This document shows, piece after piece, positions 25,571 through 35,120 of a DNA stretch of 64,000 bases (position 1 is its first letter; the number at the start of each line of letters is the position of its first letter). This DNA is from Synergistaceae bacterium. Lineage in GTDB: Bacteria; Synergistota; Synergistia; Synergistales; Aminobacteriaceae. The stretch spans positions 1 to 64,000 of the forward strand of contig JAFRAH010000007.1 of assembly GCA_017405525.1 (NCBI GenBank), written 5' to 3'. Below the pieces are notes generated by a model. It had not been told where the DNA came from. It searched no databases and worked only from the letters and a program-made list of their open reading frames with translations. Both the position numbers and the translations under genes were made by a program.

Positions 25571-25607
25571 AAAAAATGTACCCTCCTGAACAATTCAAGA
25601 GAGTACA
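25571..25607 (-). terminator. Expression-platform terminator of SAM riboswitch
   Basis: On the minus strand, TGTACTCTC and TTGAA (25607-25594) pair with TTCAGGAGGGTACA (25590-25577), followed by six or seven T. It lies between the S-box aptamer and the metK start, where SAM-induced termination is expected. Confidence 0.85.
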
Positions 25608-25629
25608 CGCTAATTTTTTGTTGTTCTCT

Positions 25630-25729
25630 CTCTCATCATCCAGCTTTAACTTGCTGCCGGTATTGGCACCTGATTCAAACAGGTTGCCGGGCTTCAAAGG
25701 GCCGGTCCCTCCACCTCTCTCGATAAGAG
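25630..25729 (-). promoter_or_regulatory. SAM-I riboswitch (S box)
   Basis: The minus strand begins CTCTTATC and ends GATGAGAG, which pair as P1. Between them are AGAGGTGGAGGGACCGG, the P2 kink-turn/pseudoknot region with G-A-A-G-C-C-C-G-G-C-A-A-C-C, then G-G-T-G-C-C-A-A-T and G-C-A-G, all conserved S-box blocks in order. It binds SAM and controls the terminator at 25571-25607 and so metK. Confidence 0.95.
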
Positions 25730-25763
25730 CTATATTGTGTTACGGTGTTATTCTACATTATTG

Positions 25764-26372
25764 CTACTTTGAATACAACTCGACCGCAAGGATTTCTGTT
25801 ACGTCAATCGGCAGTTCCTCACGCATGGGCTCACGTACGAGTTTCGCGCTGAACTGTGCCTTGTCCTTCTCGATATACGGGCAGTTGAACGACACGAGGC
25901 CGTTGAAGTTTGCCTCAACAAGGGGGTTAGTCCTCGTCTTCTCCTTGAGGCTGATTACGTCGTTGACCTTCACGCCGAATGAAGGGATGTCCACCTTTGA
26001 GCCATTCACGAGAACATGGCCGTGCGTAACGAGCTGGCGGGCCTGACGGATTGAGCGGGCAAAACCGATCCTGTAGACGAGGTTATCGAGCCTGCACTCA
26101 AGAGCCTTAAGGAGAGCTACGCCGGTCATCTCGTCGCTTTTGTCTGCCATCTCGAAGTAACGCGCAAACTGCCTCTCAAGTATCCCGTAATAGGCCTTGA
26201 TCTTCTGTTTCTCCAAGAGCTGGAGGCCGTACTGTGAGACCTTCTGACCTGTACGTGCTGCTGTGGCTGATGACTTCTTTGTGTCCGTGCGCTTGAGAGC
26301 CTTGGGATGACCGCAGACGTTCACGCCCAAATGACGGCACAATTTGAATCTAGGTTCTCTGCGTGTTGCCAT
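25764..26372 (-). CDS. rpsD: 30S ribosomal protein S4
   Basis: 202 codons from the ATG that gives [13 protein letters not shown]; a GTG five codons upstream lacks room for a ribosome site. An S4 domain sits at about residues 90-155 ([29 protein letters not shown]). S4 starts 30S assembly. The N-terminus keeps two Cys but not the usual four of zinc-binding S4. It stands apart from the S13-S11-alpha operon, as in Bacillus. Confidence 0.95.
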   Translation of the reverse strand: MATRREPRFKLCRHLGVNVCGHPKALKRTDTKKSSATAARTGQKVSQYGLQLLEKQKIKAYYGILERQFARYFEMADKSDEMTGVALLKALECRLDNLVYRIGFARSIRQARQLVTHGHVLVNGSKVDIPSFGVKVNDVISLKEKTRTNPLVEANFNGLVSFNCPYIEKDKAQFSAKLVREPMREELPIDVTEILAVELYSK

Positions 26373-26569
26373 GAAAAGTTTAAACACTCCCTGAATATTA
26401 GTATTTGTTAGTAACTGTAGGAGTTTAGCACCCGCACATGAAAAAGTAAAGTTTCTCAGTCATGATGAAGGTTTAAGCTCATAAATGATTTAGTGATGTG
26501 TCTGTTTTTCGGGAGGCTTAATTGCTATTATCACCGAATAAATTTCAGGACAGGCAGGAATATTCACAC

Positions 26570-27589
26570 ATGATAAAGGACGCAATAATAAAGCTCGTGA
26601 ACAAGGGAGACCTGACATACAGCGAAGCCTATGAAGTAATGAACGAGATAATGAGCGGCTCAACGACACCTACACAGAACGCGGCGTTCCTCTCGGCTTT
26701 GTCTACGAAGAGCGCGAGGGCTGAGACAACGGACGAGATTGCAGGCTGTGCGGCGGCAATGAGAGACCACGCCCTTAAGGTTGATACGGGAATGGACGTG
26801 TTCGAGATCGTAGGGACTGGCGGGGACAATGCCCACAGCTTCAACATCTCGACAACCTCAGCACTTGTAGCGGCATCAGGAGGGGTGAAGGTCGCAAAAC
26901 ATGGCAACAGGGCAGCCTCCTCACAGTGCGGGACAGCAGACTGCCTTGAGGCTCTCGGAGTGAACATCGAGCAATCCCCCGAAAAGTGCATAGAGCTCCT
27001 CAAGACTGTGGGAATTTGCTTCTTCTTCGCGCAGAAATACCACACCTCAATGAAGTATGTCGGGGCAATCCGTAAAGAGCTCGGTTTCAGGACGGTCTTC
27101 AACATTCTCGGCCCTCTCACTAATCCCGGAAGTCCAACGATGCAACTGCTAGGTGTCTATGATGAGTACCTCGTCAACCCGCTGGCTAATGTCCTCGTGT
27201 CTTTGGGGGTCAAGCGCGGAATGGTGGTTTACGGGCAGGACAAGCTCGATGAAATTTCCCTGAGCTCACCAACAACAATATGTGAGATACGGGACGGCTG
27301 GTTCAGGTCATGCGTCATCAAGCCGGAAGATTTTGGCCTTGAGAGGTGCTCAAAGGATGACCTCAAGGGCGGAACTCCCTCAGAGAATGCGGAGATAGTC
27401 CGGGAAATTCTCAGGGGCAAACATGGCCACAAGCGCAATGCCGTGCTCATGAACGCAGGGGCATCACTCTACATTGCAGGGAAAGCTCAAGACATGAAGG
27501 AGGGCATCAGTCTTGCGGGTGAACTCATAGACAGCGGGAAGGCACTGGAGACACTGAACAGGTTTATTGAGGTCAGCAACAAGGCATGA
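26570..27589 (+). CDS. trpD: Anthranilate phosphoribosyltransferase
   Basis: 339 codons from ATG 26570, matching normal TrpD length; the earlier TTG at 26522 adds 16 nonconserved residues. Motifs G-T-G-G-D near residue 81, N-I-S-T-T-S-A near 91, K-H-G-N-R-A-A-S-S near 108 and G-P-L-T-N-P in the middle. Second committed step of tryptophan synthesis. It opens a trpD-C-F-B-A operon with 4- to 8-base overlaps; trpE and trpG are not in the window. No T-box or leader peptide was seen in the 200 bases upstream. Confidence 0.95.
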   Translation: MIKDAIIKLVNKGDLTYSEAYEVMNEIMSGSTTPTQNAAFLSALSTKSARAETTDEIAGCAAAMRDHALKVDTGMDVFEIVGTGGDNAHSFNISTTSALVAASGGVKVAKHGNRAASSQCGTADCLEALGVNIEQSPEKCIELLKTVGICFFFAQKYHTSMKYVGAIRKELGFRTVFNILGPLTNPGSPTMQLLGVYDEYLVNPLANVLVSLGVKRGMVVYGQDKLDEISLSSPTTICEIRDGWFRSCVIKPEDFGLERCSKDDLKGGTPSENAEIVREILRGKHGHKRNAVLMNAGASLYIAGKAQDMKEGISLAGELIDSGKALETLNRFIEVSNKA

Positions 27590-28368
27590 ATATTCTCGAT
27601 GAGCTTGCAGGTTTTGCCCGCGAAAGAGTGAGTTTGTCCCGGCAGAAATTACCCCTTGAGGCATTACGTCAGGAGGCATTGGCTCGTCCTGGTGGGGATT
27701 TTTCGTTTGAGGCGGCACTGAGGCGTGAAGGTCTCTCGTTCATCTGCGAGTGCAAGAAGGCTTCACCGTCAAAGGGACTTATTGCCCCGGAGTTCCCCTA
27801 CTTGGAGATTGCGAGGGATTACGAGGCGGCAGGTGCTGATGCTATATCCGTCCTAACTGAGCCAAAATATTTTCTTGGGAGTAATGACTACCTGAAAGAA
27901 ATTGCCGGGGCAGTGAAAATCCCGGTGCTGAGGAAAGATTTTGTTGTCGACGAGTACATGGTATACGAGGCAAAATTACTCGGTGCTTCGGCAGTCTTAC
28001 TCATCTGCGCGATACTTGACGGCCAAAATCTCAGGGACTATATACGGCTCTGCGACACTCTGGGAATTTCGGCACTAGTTGAGGCACATGATGAGGCGGA
28101 AATACACTCGGCACTCAATGCAGGCGCGCGGGTTATTGGCGTGAACAACCGAAACCTGAAAGATTTTACCGTAGACATGGCCAATGCAGGGAGGCTCAGG
28201 GCGTTAATCCCCCATGATGTCCTGTTCGTGTCTGAAAGCGGCGTGAAGGATGCCCGGGACGTTAAGGCGGCGCAGGACTTCGGGGCTGACGCTGTGCTCA
28301 TAGGTGAGGCACTCATGCGTTCACCCGACAAGGCGGCCATGCTCTCGGAACTGAAGGCGTTGCTGTGA
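27586..28368 (+). CDS. trpC: Indole-3-glycerol-phosphate synthase
   Basis: 260 codons, a TIM barrel. [13 protein letters not shown] near residue 50, V-L-R-K-D-F-V-V-D near 110 (catalytic Lys), [10 protein letters not shown] near 180 and S-E-S-G-V near 212. Monofunctional; in some bacteria it is fused with trpF. Overlaps trpD and trpF by ATGA. Confidence 0.95.
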   Translation: MNILDELAGFARERVSLSRQKLPLEALRQEALARPGGDFSFEAALRREGLSFICECKKASPSKGLIAPEFPYLEIARDYEAAGADAISVLTEPKYFLGSNDYLKEIAGAVKIPVLRKDFVVDEYMVYEAKLLGASAVLLICAILDGQNLRDYIRLCDTLGISALVEAHDEAEIHSALNAGARVIGVNNRNLKDFTVDMANAGRLRALIPHDVLFVSESGVKDARDVKAAQDFGADAVLIGEALMRSPDKAAMLSELKALL

Positions 28369-28979
28369 TGGTGCGTGTGAAATTCTGCGGGCTCTCTAGG
28401 ATTTCTGACATCGAGGCAGTGAATGACCTTATGCCTGACTATATAGGCTTCGTTTTCTGGCCCCAAAGCAAACGCTTCATATCCCCCGTAAAAGCTCAGG
28501 CACTCCGCGAAAAACTCAAGCCCGGAATTTTTGTTGCCGGTGTGTTCGTTGATGAGCGTCCTGAAGTCATCGCTGGCATTGTGAGCAGAGGCATCATTGA
28601 CGTGGTACAGCTACACGGCCATGAAGACAGGGAATATATATCGCGACTCAAGGGACTCACTGACAGGCCAACAATCAAGGCGTTCAAGGTCAGTGGTAAG
28701 GACGACATCATGAAGGCTGAAAGTTGCACGGCTGACTACGTGATGCTCGACTCAGGAATGGGAACGGGTAAAGCCTTCAACTGGGACATCATACGGGGAA
28801 TAACCCGGCCCTACTTCCTTGCAGGAGGACTTGACCCCTTCAACGTTTCGGAGGCAGTCGGGAGGTTGTCGCCCTATGCTGTGGACGTGAGCTCAGGGAT
28901 TGAGACTGACGGGGTGAAGGACAGGGCTAAAATGTCGGCATTCATTGAGGCAGTCAGAGGGAAGGAGAGTAATTCATGA
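28365..28979 (+). CDS. trpF: Phosphoribosylanthranilate isomerase
   Basis: 204 codons. V-K-F-C-G-L-S-R at the start carries the catalytic Cys, with [10 protein letters not shown] near 29, V-V-Q-L-H-G-H-E near 83 and D-V-S-S-G-I-E near 178. Note S-R where most have T-R after K-x-C-G; a mild variation. Start and stop overlap its neighbours by four bases. Confidence 0.94.
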   Translation: MMVRVKFCGLSRISDIEAVNDLMPDYIGFVFWPQSKRFISPVKAQALREKLKPGIFVAGVFVDERPEVIAGIVSRGIIDVVQLHGHEDREYISRLKGLTDRPTIKAFKVSGKDDIMKAESCTADYVMLDSGMGTGKAFNWDIIRGITRPYFLAGGLDPFNVSEAVGRLSPYAVDVSSGIETDGVKDRAKMSAFIEAVRGKESNS

Positions 28980-30166
28980 CGAACAAGGCAGGACGCTTCG
29001 GGGTTCACGGCGGGCAGTATATCCCCGAAACACTAATGAACGCGGTAAATGAGCTTGAACGCGCCTATAACCACTGGAAGGATGACGCTGGCTTCAACGC
29101 TGAGCTGACGGCATTGCTGAACGACTACGCAGGCAGACCCTCAAGGCTCTATTACGCCCGGAGAATGACGGAGGACTTAGGCGGGGCAAAAATCTACCTC
29201 AAGCGTGAAGACCTCAACCATACGGGAGCGCACAAGATCAACAACGTATTAGGGCAGGCACTCTTAGCCCGGCGAATGGGCAAAACCCGGCTCATCGCTG
29301 AAACAGGAGCAGGACAGCACGGGGTAGCCACGGCCACGGCGGCGGCGTTAATGGGAATGTCCTGTGTCGTCTTCATGGGAGTGGAGGACACAATCAGGCA
29401 GGCTCTCAACGTCTACAGGATGAGGCTTCTGGGTGCTGAGGTTGTCCCTGTCAAGACAGGAACAGGGACGCTCAAGGATGCAGTCTCGGAGGCATTCAGG
29501 GAATGGACATCGAGGATTGACGACACTCATTACTGCCTGGGCTCGGTTATGGGGCCTCACCCTTTCCCGGTGATTGTGAGGGACTTCCAGGCGGTGATCT
29601 CACGGGAGATTAGGGCTCAGGTCATGGAGCGCGAGGGTAGGCTGCCGGACTGTGTCATTGCGTGCGTAGGAGGGGGCTCTAACGCTATAGGGAGCTTCTA
29701 CCACTTCCTCAATGATGAGACTGTGAGGTTAATCGGTTGTGAGGCGGCAGGTCGTGGCATTGATACGTTCGAGACGGCTGCCACAATCTCAACCGGGAGG
29801 CTGGGGATATTTCACGGCATGAAGTCGTATTTCTGTCAGGACGAGTTCGGGCAGATTGCTCCCGTCTACTCGATCTCTGCAGGGCTGGATTACCCCGGAA
29901 TTGGCCCGGAACATGCCCACCTTCACGACACAGGCCGCGCTGAATACGTCCCTGTTACTGACGAGGAGGCAGTGAGAGCGTTCGAGTACCTTTCACGGAC
30001 TGAGGGGATAATTCCCGCGATTGAGTCGGCTCATGCACTTTCACACGCAATGAAGATAGCTCCCGGAATGGGCAGGGACAAGGTGATTGTGGTTACGGTT
30101 TCGGGGCGTGGCGACAAGGACTGTGCGGCAATCGCGAGATACAGGGGGGAGAATATACATGACTAG
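28976..30166 (+). CDS. trpB: Tryptophan synthase beta chain
   Basis: 396 codons. A PLP enzyme joining indole and serine. [15 protein letters not shown] carries the Schiff-base Lys (near 87), with [12 protein letters not shown] near 109, [12 protein letters not shown] near 230 and a C-terminal S-G-R-G-D-K-D. TrpB1 type, adjacent to trpA as expected for an alpha2beta2 complex. Confidence 0.97.
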   Translation: MTNKAGRFGVHGGQYIPETLMNAVNELERAYNHWKDDAGFNAELTALLNDYAGRPSRLYYARRMTEDLGGAKIYLKREDLNHTGAHKINNVLGQALLARRMGKTRLIAETGAGQHGVATATAAALMGMSCVVFMGVEDTIRQALNVYRMRLLGAEVVPVKTGTGTLKDAVSEAFREWTSRIDDTHYCLGSVMGPHPFPVIVRDFQAVISREIRAQVMEREGRLPDCVIACVGGGSNAIGSFYHFLNDETVRLIGCEAAGRGIDTFETAATISTGRLGIFHGMKSYFCQDEFGQIAPVYSISAGLDYPGIGPEHAHLHDTGRAEYVPVTDEEAVRAFEYLSRTEGIIPAIESAHALSHAMKIAPGMGRDKVIVVTVSGRGDKDCAAIARYRGENIHD

Positions 30167-30974
30167 GATACGTGAGGCATTCAGTGGAGGACGTAAGGCG
30201 TTCATCCCGTTCATTACGTGCGGGGACCCTGACACCGGGACAACTAAGGCAGTAGTTCATGAGGCTGTCAAGAATGGAGCTGACATTGTGGAGCTGGGTA
30301 TACCGTTCTCTGACCCAACGGCTGAAGGTGCGGTGATACAGTCGGCAAATTACCGGGCGTTGAAGGGCGGCATAACTACCGACAAAGTTTTTGCTATGGT
30401 TCGTGAACTCAGGGAGGATATTAGCATTCCCCTCGTCTTCATGACGTATGCAAATGTCGTGTTCTCTTACGGTTCGGACAAGTTCATATCATCGTGTCAT
30501 GACATAGGGATTGATGGCCTCATTATCCCTGACCTGCCTTACGAGGAGAAGGACGAGTTCCTGCCCTATTGCCGCAAGAATGACGTTGCCCTGATCTCAA
30601 TGGTAGCCCCAACGTCTGAGGCAAGGATAGAGATGATAGCCCGCGAGGCTGAAGGCTTCCTCTATGTGGTCTCAAGCCTGGGAGTTACAGGGACAAGGAG
30701 CGAGATTACTACCGACCTCGGCGCAATCATCAGGGCAGTACGCAGGAGTTCAGACATCCCATGTGCAATAGGCTTCGGAATCTCGACACCAGAGCAGGCC
30801 CGGAACATGGCCGGGATTGCTGACGGCGTTATAGTTGGCTCGGCAATCGTGAAGATTATCGCCCAATATGGACGTGAGGCACCCAAACATGTCGGGGAGT
30901 TCTTGAGGTCAATGAAGGGTGCTATATGTTCCTCCACAGCATCAGGAGGAAGTCGGCAAAGCTCCCCAGCGTGA
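30159..30974 (+). CDS. trpA: Tryptophan synthase alpha chain
   Basis: 271 codons from ATG 30159, eight bases inside trpB. Motifs [11 protein letters not shown], catalytic Glu in [11 protein letters not shown] near 46, and the second catalytic Asp in I-I-P-D-L-P-Y-E-E near 127. The last residues ([10 protein letters not shown]) run 53 bases into the 3' end of the convergent hydrolase gene, probably an unconserved extension. Last gene of the trp operon. Confidence 0.94.
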   Translation: MTRIREAFSGGRKAFIPFITCGDPDTGTTKAVVHEAVKNGADIVELGIPFSDPTAEGAVIQSANYRALKGGITTDKVFAMVRELREDISIPLVFMTYANVVFSYGSDKFISSCHDIGIDGLIIPDLPYEEKDEFLPYCRKNDVALISMVAPTSEARIEMIAREAEGFLYVVSSLGVTGTRSEITTDLGAIIRAVRRSSDIPCAIGFGISTPEQARNMAGIADGVIVGSAIVKIIAQYGREAPKHVGEFLRSMKGAICSSTASGGSRQSSPA

Positions 30975-31461
30975 ACGCCCTGAACATGAACGCGAGCAGG
31001 GATATTCCCACACAGCAGAGCACAAAATTCTTCTCCCCCCTGCTCATTTCCCCGGCCTTCTTCGCCATGTGGAAGACGTGCATCCCTACGCTCCTCTTCC
31101 AGGGAATGAGGAACGGAACAGTACCACACCAGGCATCCTCCAGAATGTGGAGGACACAGCCCATCAGCCAGAACCCCGCGCAAGCCCAAACGTCAAGGTG
31201 AGCGTTCTTCCCGTCAACCAGGACTGACAGCCGGGGGACAATCCATCTTGCCCGCGAGAAGCACACATAAGCCATAGCCAGCCACGGAATGAACCAGTGA
31301 GTATAACGCCGGTGATACCTGTTGCGTCTCTTCCCAAAGAAGACATATTCAGACGAGTCAGGGAACGTACTGCCCAATAAGCTGAACGTTGCCGCCAGTG
31401 GTGAGCCCGTTGCTCCGAGAACAAACGCAAATGTAGACAGACGATGACCTTTTCCCGTCAT
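30922..31461 (-). CDS. YdjM-type inner-membrane hydrolase (PF04307)
   Basis: 179 codons. Several membrane segments with the metal-type motifs of the LexA-binding/YdjM family: an early His/Gly start (G-K-G-H-R-L-S-T), P-D-S-S-E-Y near 32, H-R-R-Y-T-H-W near 49 and H-I-L-E-D-A near 104. Members are integral-membrane proteins with a predicted phospholipase-like metal site. It ends inside trpA on the opposite strand and its start overlaps the ABC permease by four bases, so it belongs to the leftward znu operon. Role in metal uptake unproven. Confidence 0.8.
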   Translation of the reverse strand: MTGKGHRLSTFAFVLGATGSPLAATFSLLGSTFPDSSEYVFFGKRRNRYHRRYTHWFIPWLAMAYVCFSRARWIVPRLSVLVDGKNAHLDVWACAGFWLMGCVLHILEDAWCGTVPFLIPWKRSVGMHVFHMAKKAGEMSRGEKNFVLCCVGISLLAFMFRAFTLGSFADFLLMLWRNI

Positions 31462-32261
31462 GACTTCACCAGCACCTTAACGAGTATCAATATTGCCGAG
31501 TTCATGAGGATAACCCCGGCACCTGCAGGAATGTTCACGATGAACGAGAGTATCAGCCCCCCAATGAACGCAATGAATGACACTGCCCCCGACACTACCA
31601 CGAGGGAACGGAAGCCTGACGCGAGATTTTTCGCCGTTACTGCTGGGAGTATAACCACACCTGAGATTAGGAGTGTCCCGGTCATCCTCATACCCATAAC
31701 GACGACAAGAGCCGTGAGTATCGAGATGACGAACTGCCAGAATGCCGGGTTGATTCCCAGTGAGCGAGCATAGTCTTCATTGTAGGTGATGAGGAACAGC
31801 CGGTTGTAGAAGATGATGAAGGTTGCCATTACTGCCAGCGAAAGGACAACCGAGAACCACAGATCACCTTCAGACATTGCCAGGACGCTCCCGAAAAGGT
31901 ACGAGCCCATATTTGAGGCCGAACCCGTCAGCGATGAGACAGCTATACCCAGTGCAAGGGCTGAAGATGACGCGGCGGCTATTGCGATGTCCCCGGCAGT
32001 CCTGTATTTCCGGCTCACGAACATAATCACGAACGAGGCAATGAATACCGACGGTGCGGCTACGTACATGGGAGGGAGTCCCAGTGCTGAGGACACCGAG
32101 AGCGACGCAAAGCCAATCTCAGAGAGGCCATGACCGATAAGCGAGTAGTGCTTGAGTACGAGGATTACGCCCAGGACTGAGGCACATACGGAGATTAACG
32201 AGCCCGCAATCAGTGCCCTGTAAGCGAACGGATAAGAGAGTATTTCGAGGAGCTCACTCAT
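31458..32261 (-). CDS. Zn/Mn ABC transporter permease (ZnuB-like)
   Basis: 267 codons with eight or so membrane segments. ABC-3 family: L-I-G-H-G-L-S-E-I-G-F-A near residue 42 (the coupling loop), S-L-G-I-N-P-A-F-W-Q near 164, and L-L-I-S-G-V-V-I-L-P-A near 197. Pairs with the ATPase and the binding protein upstream to import zinc or manganese; which metal cannot be told from the permease. Confidence 0.9.
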   Translation of the reverse strand: MSELLEILSYPFAYRALIAGSLISVCASVLGVILVLKHYSLIGHGLSEIGFASLSVSSALGLPPMYVAAPSVFIASFVIMFVSRKYRTAGDIAIAAASSSALALGIAVSSLTGSASNMGSYLFGSVLAMSEGDLWFSVVLSLAVMATFIIFYNRLFLITYNEDYARSLGINPAFWQFVISILTALVVVMGMRMTGTLLISGVVILPAVTAKNLASGFRSLVVVSGAVSFIAFIGGLILSFIVNIPAGAGVILMNSAILILVKVLVKS

Positions 32262-32887
32262 TGCCTGATGACCTTTCCGCCTGAGAGAGTGATTCTGTGG
32301 CCTTCAGGTATCCCGTCAATGTCCGAGATGTCGTGCGTAACCATAACTACAGCACAGCCCCCCGCAAGCATCTTCCGCAGAACGCCGAAAAGCACCTCAT
32401 GGCTCAGAGCGTCAAGACCCGCGCAAGGTTCATCGAGCAATAAGAGCTCAGGCCGTCCGCAAATTGCCCGCGCAAGAAACACACGCCTTAGCTGCCCGCC
32501 TGAGAGCGTCCTGATCTCGCGCCCCGAAAGCCCCAGTATTCCCAGCCCGTTCATGGCCTCGTCAGCTCGTTCATGGTCTTCATGGGTGTAGAAGAGTTTT
32601 CCCGGCCTCTGTGTCCCGGTAATGACGATCTCACCAGCTCTTGCGGGAAAATCACGGTCTGCCTCCTCGAACTGCGGAACGTAGGACATTCGGGAGGAAC
32701 GTTCAAGCGTCCCGGAACTCAGCGGAAGAAGCCCGGCAATCCCCTTAGTGAGCGTTGATTTCCCGGAGCCGTTTGCGCCAGTGATGAATACGATTTCCCC
32801 GGCTCTTGCTGTCAGTGATACACCGTTGACCGCGACAACATCACCGTACTTTATGACGGCATCAGTGAGCCTCAGCCTCTCAATCAT
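32258..32887 (-). CDS. Zn/Mn ABC transporter ATP-binding protein (ZnuC-like)
   Basis: 209 codons. Walker A G-A-N-G-S-G-K-S-T (37-45), Q loop at V-P-Q-F-E, signature L-S-G-G-Q-L-R-R, Walker B L-L-L-L-D-E-P, D-loop A-G-L-D and switch V-T-H-D. Slightly short for the family. Overlaps the permease by four and the binding-protein gene by eight bases. Confidence 0.92.
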   Translation of the reverse strand: MIERLRLTDAVIKYGDVVAVNGVSLTARAGEIVFITGANGSGKSTLTKGIAGLLPLSSGTLERSSRMSYVPQFEEADRDFPARAGEIVITGTQRPGKLFYTHEDHERADEAMNGLGILGLSGREIRTLSGGQLRRVFLARAICGRPELLLLDEPCAGLDALSHEVLFGVLRKMLAGGCAVVMVTHDISDIDGIPEGHRITLSGGKVIRQ

Positions 32888-33704
32888 TCATGGCCTCCGT
32901 TATGTTCCTGAAGTTCTCCCGCATGATCTGGAGGAACGTGACATCATCGCTTGGGACGTTGTGCCCTGTCCCGAAGGTTAGGATTCTTGCCCCGGTCTCG
33001 TCGCTTATTGCCCGCGTAACCTGTGAGACTGCCCCGTAGTCCGCGAAAATATAGCGTGTCCTGTGTTCATGTATGTAGCGTATCACCTCAGACATCCGCC
33101 GCACTGATGGTTCATTCTCGCCGTCATATGCGCTGACGTACTCGAAGCCGTAACGCCTCACGAAATACCCGCAAGAGAACTCCCCCGCAAACACTAAAGC
33201 CCTGTCCTTCTTCATGGCCGTGAACTCAGCGTCAAGAGCTCCAAGCTCCGAGCAATATTCTTCAGCGTTGTGCGTGTATGTCCCGGAATTATCGGGGTCA
33301 GCCTTCACGAGGCCAGCCAGAATGTTCATGACCATCCTTTGAGCCAGCGACAAGTCAAGCCATATGTGGGGGTCATTGCCGGATAGGGGGATATTCTCTG
33401 AGGCATCGACTATCACCGTATCACCGAGCAAGTCTGAGATTTTCCCGGCCCATTGCTCCATGTTACTGCCGGTGAAAACGAAAACGTCAGCATCATGAAG
33501 TGCCATTATGTCCTGCGGTGAAGGCTCGTATTCGTGGGGTTCAGTTCCGGGCTTGAGGAGGAGGCTGACATCTGCAAGCTCCCTTGTGATGGCTCTGGTG
33601 AAATCGTAGACGGGGTACATGCTGCATATTACCTTGAGGCCGGCACAAGCCCTTGAGGAAATCAGTGTGAAGAGTGCCAGAAAAATTGTTGTCCTGAATT
33701 TCAT
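32880..33704 (-). CDS. Zn/Mn ABC transporter substrate-binding protein (ZnuA-like)
   Basis: 274 codons from ATG 33704; a TTG three codons earlier at 33713 has an AGGAC at good spacing and could be the true start. Signal peptide (residues 1-22, R-A-C-A-G end). Cluster A-1/ZnuA fold: P-G-T-E-P-H-E-Y-E-P-S-P near 57 (first His ligand), D-P-H-I-W-L-D near 110, a third ligand in the F-A-G-E-F-S-C segment near 170 where ZnuA normally has His, and F-A-D-Y-G-A near 225. The histidine-rich loop of ZnuA is absent, as in manganese-binding relatives. Periplasmic. Confidence 0.88.
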   Translation of the reverse strand: MKFRTTIFLALFTLISSRACAGLKVICSMYPVYDFTRAITRELADVSLLLKPGTEPHEYEPSPQDIMALHDADVFVFTGSNMEQWAGKISDLLGDTVIVDASENIPLSGNDPHIWLDLSLAQRMVMNILAGLVKADPDNSGTYTHNAEEYCSELGALDAEFTAMKKDRALVFAGEFSCGYFVRRYGFEYVSAYDGENEPSVRRMSEVIRYIHEHRTRYIFADYGAVSQVTRAISDETGARILTFGTGHNVPSDDVTFLQIMRENFRNITEAMND

Positions 33705-33755
33705 GTGTATCAATAAAATTGTCCTGAAGAAAAATTTTAGGTTATTATAGCAGAC

Positions 33756-34280
33756 ATGTTTATATTAATTTCCGGGCAGTCAAGCAGCGGCAAAAGCAGG
33801 TACGCAGAAATGAGGCTCTCCGAACTTTCAGGCACTCCCAAAATCTACGTGGCAACCTCAAGAATATATGACGACGAAATGAGGGAACGTGTCAAAAAAC
33901 ACAAGGCCATGCGTGAGGGAAAAGGCTTCATCACCATCGAGTGCCCTGAAGGATTGGGCGGCATTGAGATTCTTGAAGGCTCAAGCGTCCTGATCGAGAG
34001 CCTCACAACTTGGGCGGCCAACGAAATGTTCACTGACGAGGGAGCAAGGCAGTCCGGCCATGTATCAGGGATAATACTTCATGACCTTGCGGGCATCCTT
34101 GAACGTGCCGGGAATGTTATTGTTGTGGCTGATGACCTGTTCTCTGACGGCGTGGACTATGACCCTTCAACTATGGACTATATCCGGCTCATGGCTGAAC
34201 TTCACGTGAGGCTTGCGGAACTTGCTGACGAGGTCATCGAGTGTGTATCAGGCTGCCCGGTTCACTATAAGCGTCCCTGA
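33756..34280 (+). CDS. CobU-like adenosylcobinamide kinase/guanylyltransferase
   Basis: 174 codons. Walker A G-Q-S-S-S-G-K-S at the start and the CobU H-x3-R motif (H-K-A-M-R) near residue 48, where GMP is attached in CobU. L-A-E-L-A-D-E-V-I-E-C-V-S-G-C-P near the end matches the CobU C-terminus. The mid motif usually S/N-E-V-G-x-G is replaced by V-A-D-D-L-F-S, and the usual acidic substrate motif reads I-E-S-L-T-T-W. No other cobalamin gene is near. Either a diverged cobinamide salvage enzyme or a relative with another substrate. Confidence 0.7.
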   Translation: MFILISGQSSSGKSRYAEMRLSELSGTPKIYVATSRIYDDEMRERVKKHKAMREGKGFITIECPEGLGGIEILEGSSVLIESLTTWAANEMFTDEGARQSGHVSGIILHDLAGILERAGNVIVVADDLFSDGVDYDPSTMDYIRLMAELHVRLAELADEVIECVSGCPVHYKRP

Positions 34281-35047
34281 ATGATTCGGAGCATGAGATT
34301 TTCCACCGTGTCGGTCTCGATTTCGGCCAGTGCCCGGATCTGAGGCTTTGCGCTCACGACAGCAACAGGATACCCCGCAAGCTCCATCATCTCGCGGTCG
34401 TTGTCGTTGTCGCCGATAGCCATGCACTCGGACGGTGAGATACCCAAGACATCGAGGACGTGCCTTAACGCTGAGCCCTTGTTGACCCCGTGAGGCATGA
34501 AGTCGATCCATTCCCTGCCGCTGGTCACGACATCACAGGAAGTGCCGAAATTCTCCTGCCAGTGCCGGAAATCAGTATTGCCGTCATGCTCATAGACCGC
34601 TATCTTGAGGTAGTCCTCTTCAACCGCCAGAATGTCAGGAACTGCCCAGACGTTGTACTTTACCGTGTCTCTTATGTGGAGGTGAAATGCCTCGTTCTTG
34701 GGCTGAATGTAGCAGACCTCCTCACAGGATGCCATGACCTCACAAGCTCCGTGTCTGAGTATCCCTCTGATGATTTCGCGGGCTGTTTGCCGGTTCATTG
34801 TTGACTTGCTGAGACGTTCACCCCTGAAGAATGACACGCAACCGTTCTCGCAAATGTAGCCGATAATGTTTTTCACTGGGGCAAAAAGATTCTGGAGGTT
34901 GTAGTACTGCCTTCCGCTTGCCGCAAAGAAGATTACCCCCATCTCTGAGAGCTGACGGATATAGCCGCAGGTATCAGGCCGCAAATCTTGGGCACCGTTA
35001 AGCAATAATGTTCCGTCCAAATCTGAAGCTATTAGTTTTATGGCCAT
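34265..35047 (-). CDS. HAD-IIB (Cof-type) phosphatase
   Basis: 260 codons from ATG 35047, where the family start begins (A-S-D-L-D-G-T-L-L); an in-frame start at 35161 adds unrelated residues that overlap the divergent gene. Motif I D-L-D-G-T (catalytic Asp near 9), motif II A-A-S-G-R, cap domain in the middle, and motif IV G-D-N-D-N-D near 210. Cof-type enzymes dephosphorylate sugar phosphates, FMN or PLP; the substrate is unknown here. Its 3' end overlaps the CobU-like gene by 16 bases. Confidence 0.88.
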   Translation of the reverse strand: MAIKLIASDLDGTLLLNGAQDLRPDTCGYIRQLSEMGVIFFAASGRQYYNLQNLFAPVKNIIGYICENGCVSFFRGERLSKSTMNRQTAREIIRGILRHGACEVMASCEEVCYIQPKNEAFHLHIRDTVKYNVWAVPDILAVEEDYLKIAVYEHDGNTDFRHWQENFGTSCDVVTSGREWIDFMPHGVNKGSALRHVLDVLGISPSECMAIGDNDNDREMMELAGYPVAVVSAKPQIRALAEIETDTVENLMLRIIQGRL

Positions 35048-35120
35048 GTCTGCAATTCCTTTAACGGGTATCGATAATTTATTATAATAGCAGAAAAAAT
35101 TTCGGCAGTGTGAACAAAGT

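Noticed and set aside
30662-31189. 175-codon ORF on the - strand over trpA and the YdjM gene
   Set aside because: Overlaps two well-supported genes in other frames and shows no motif.
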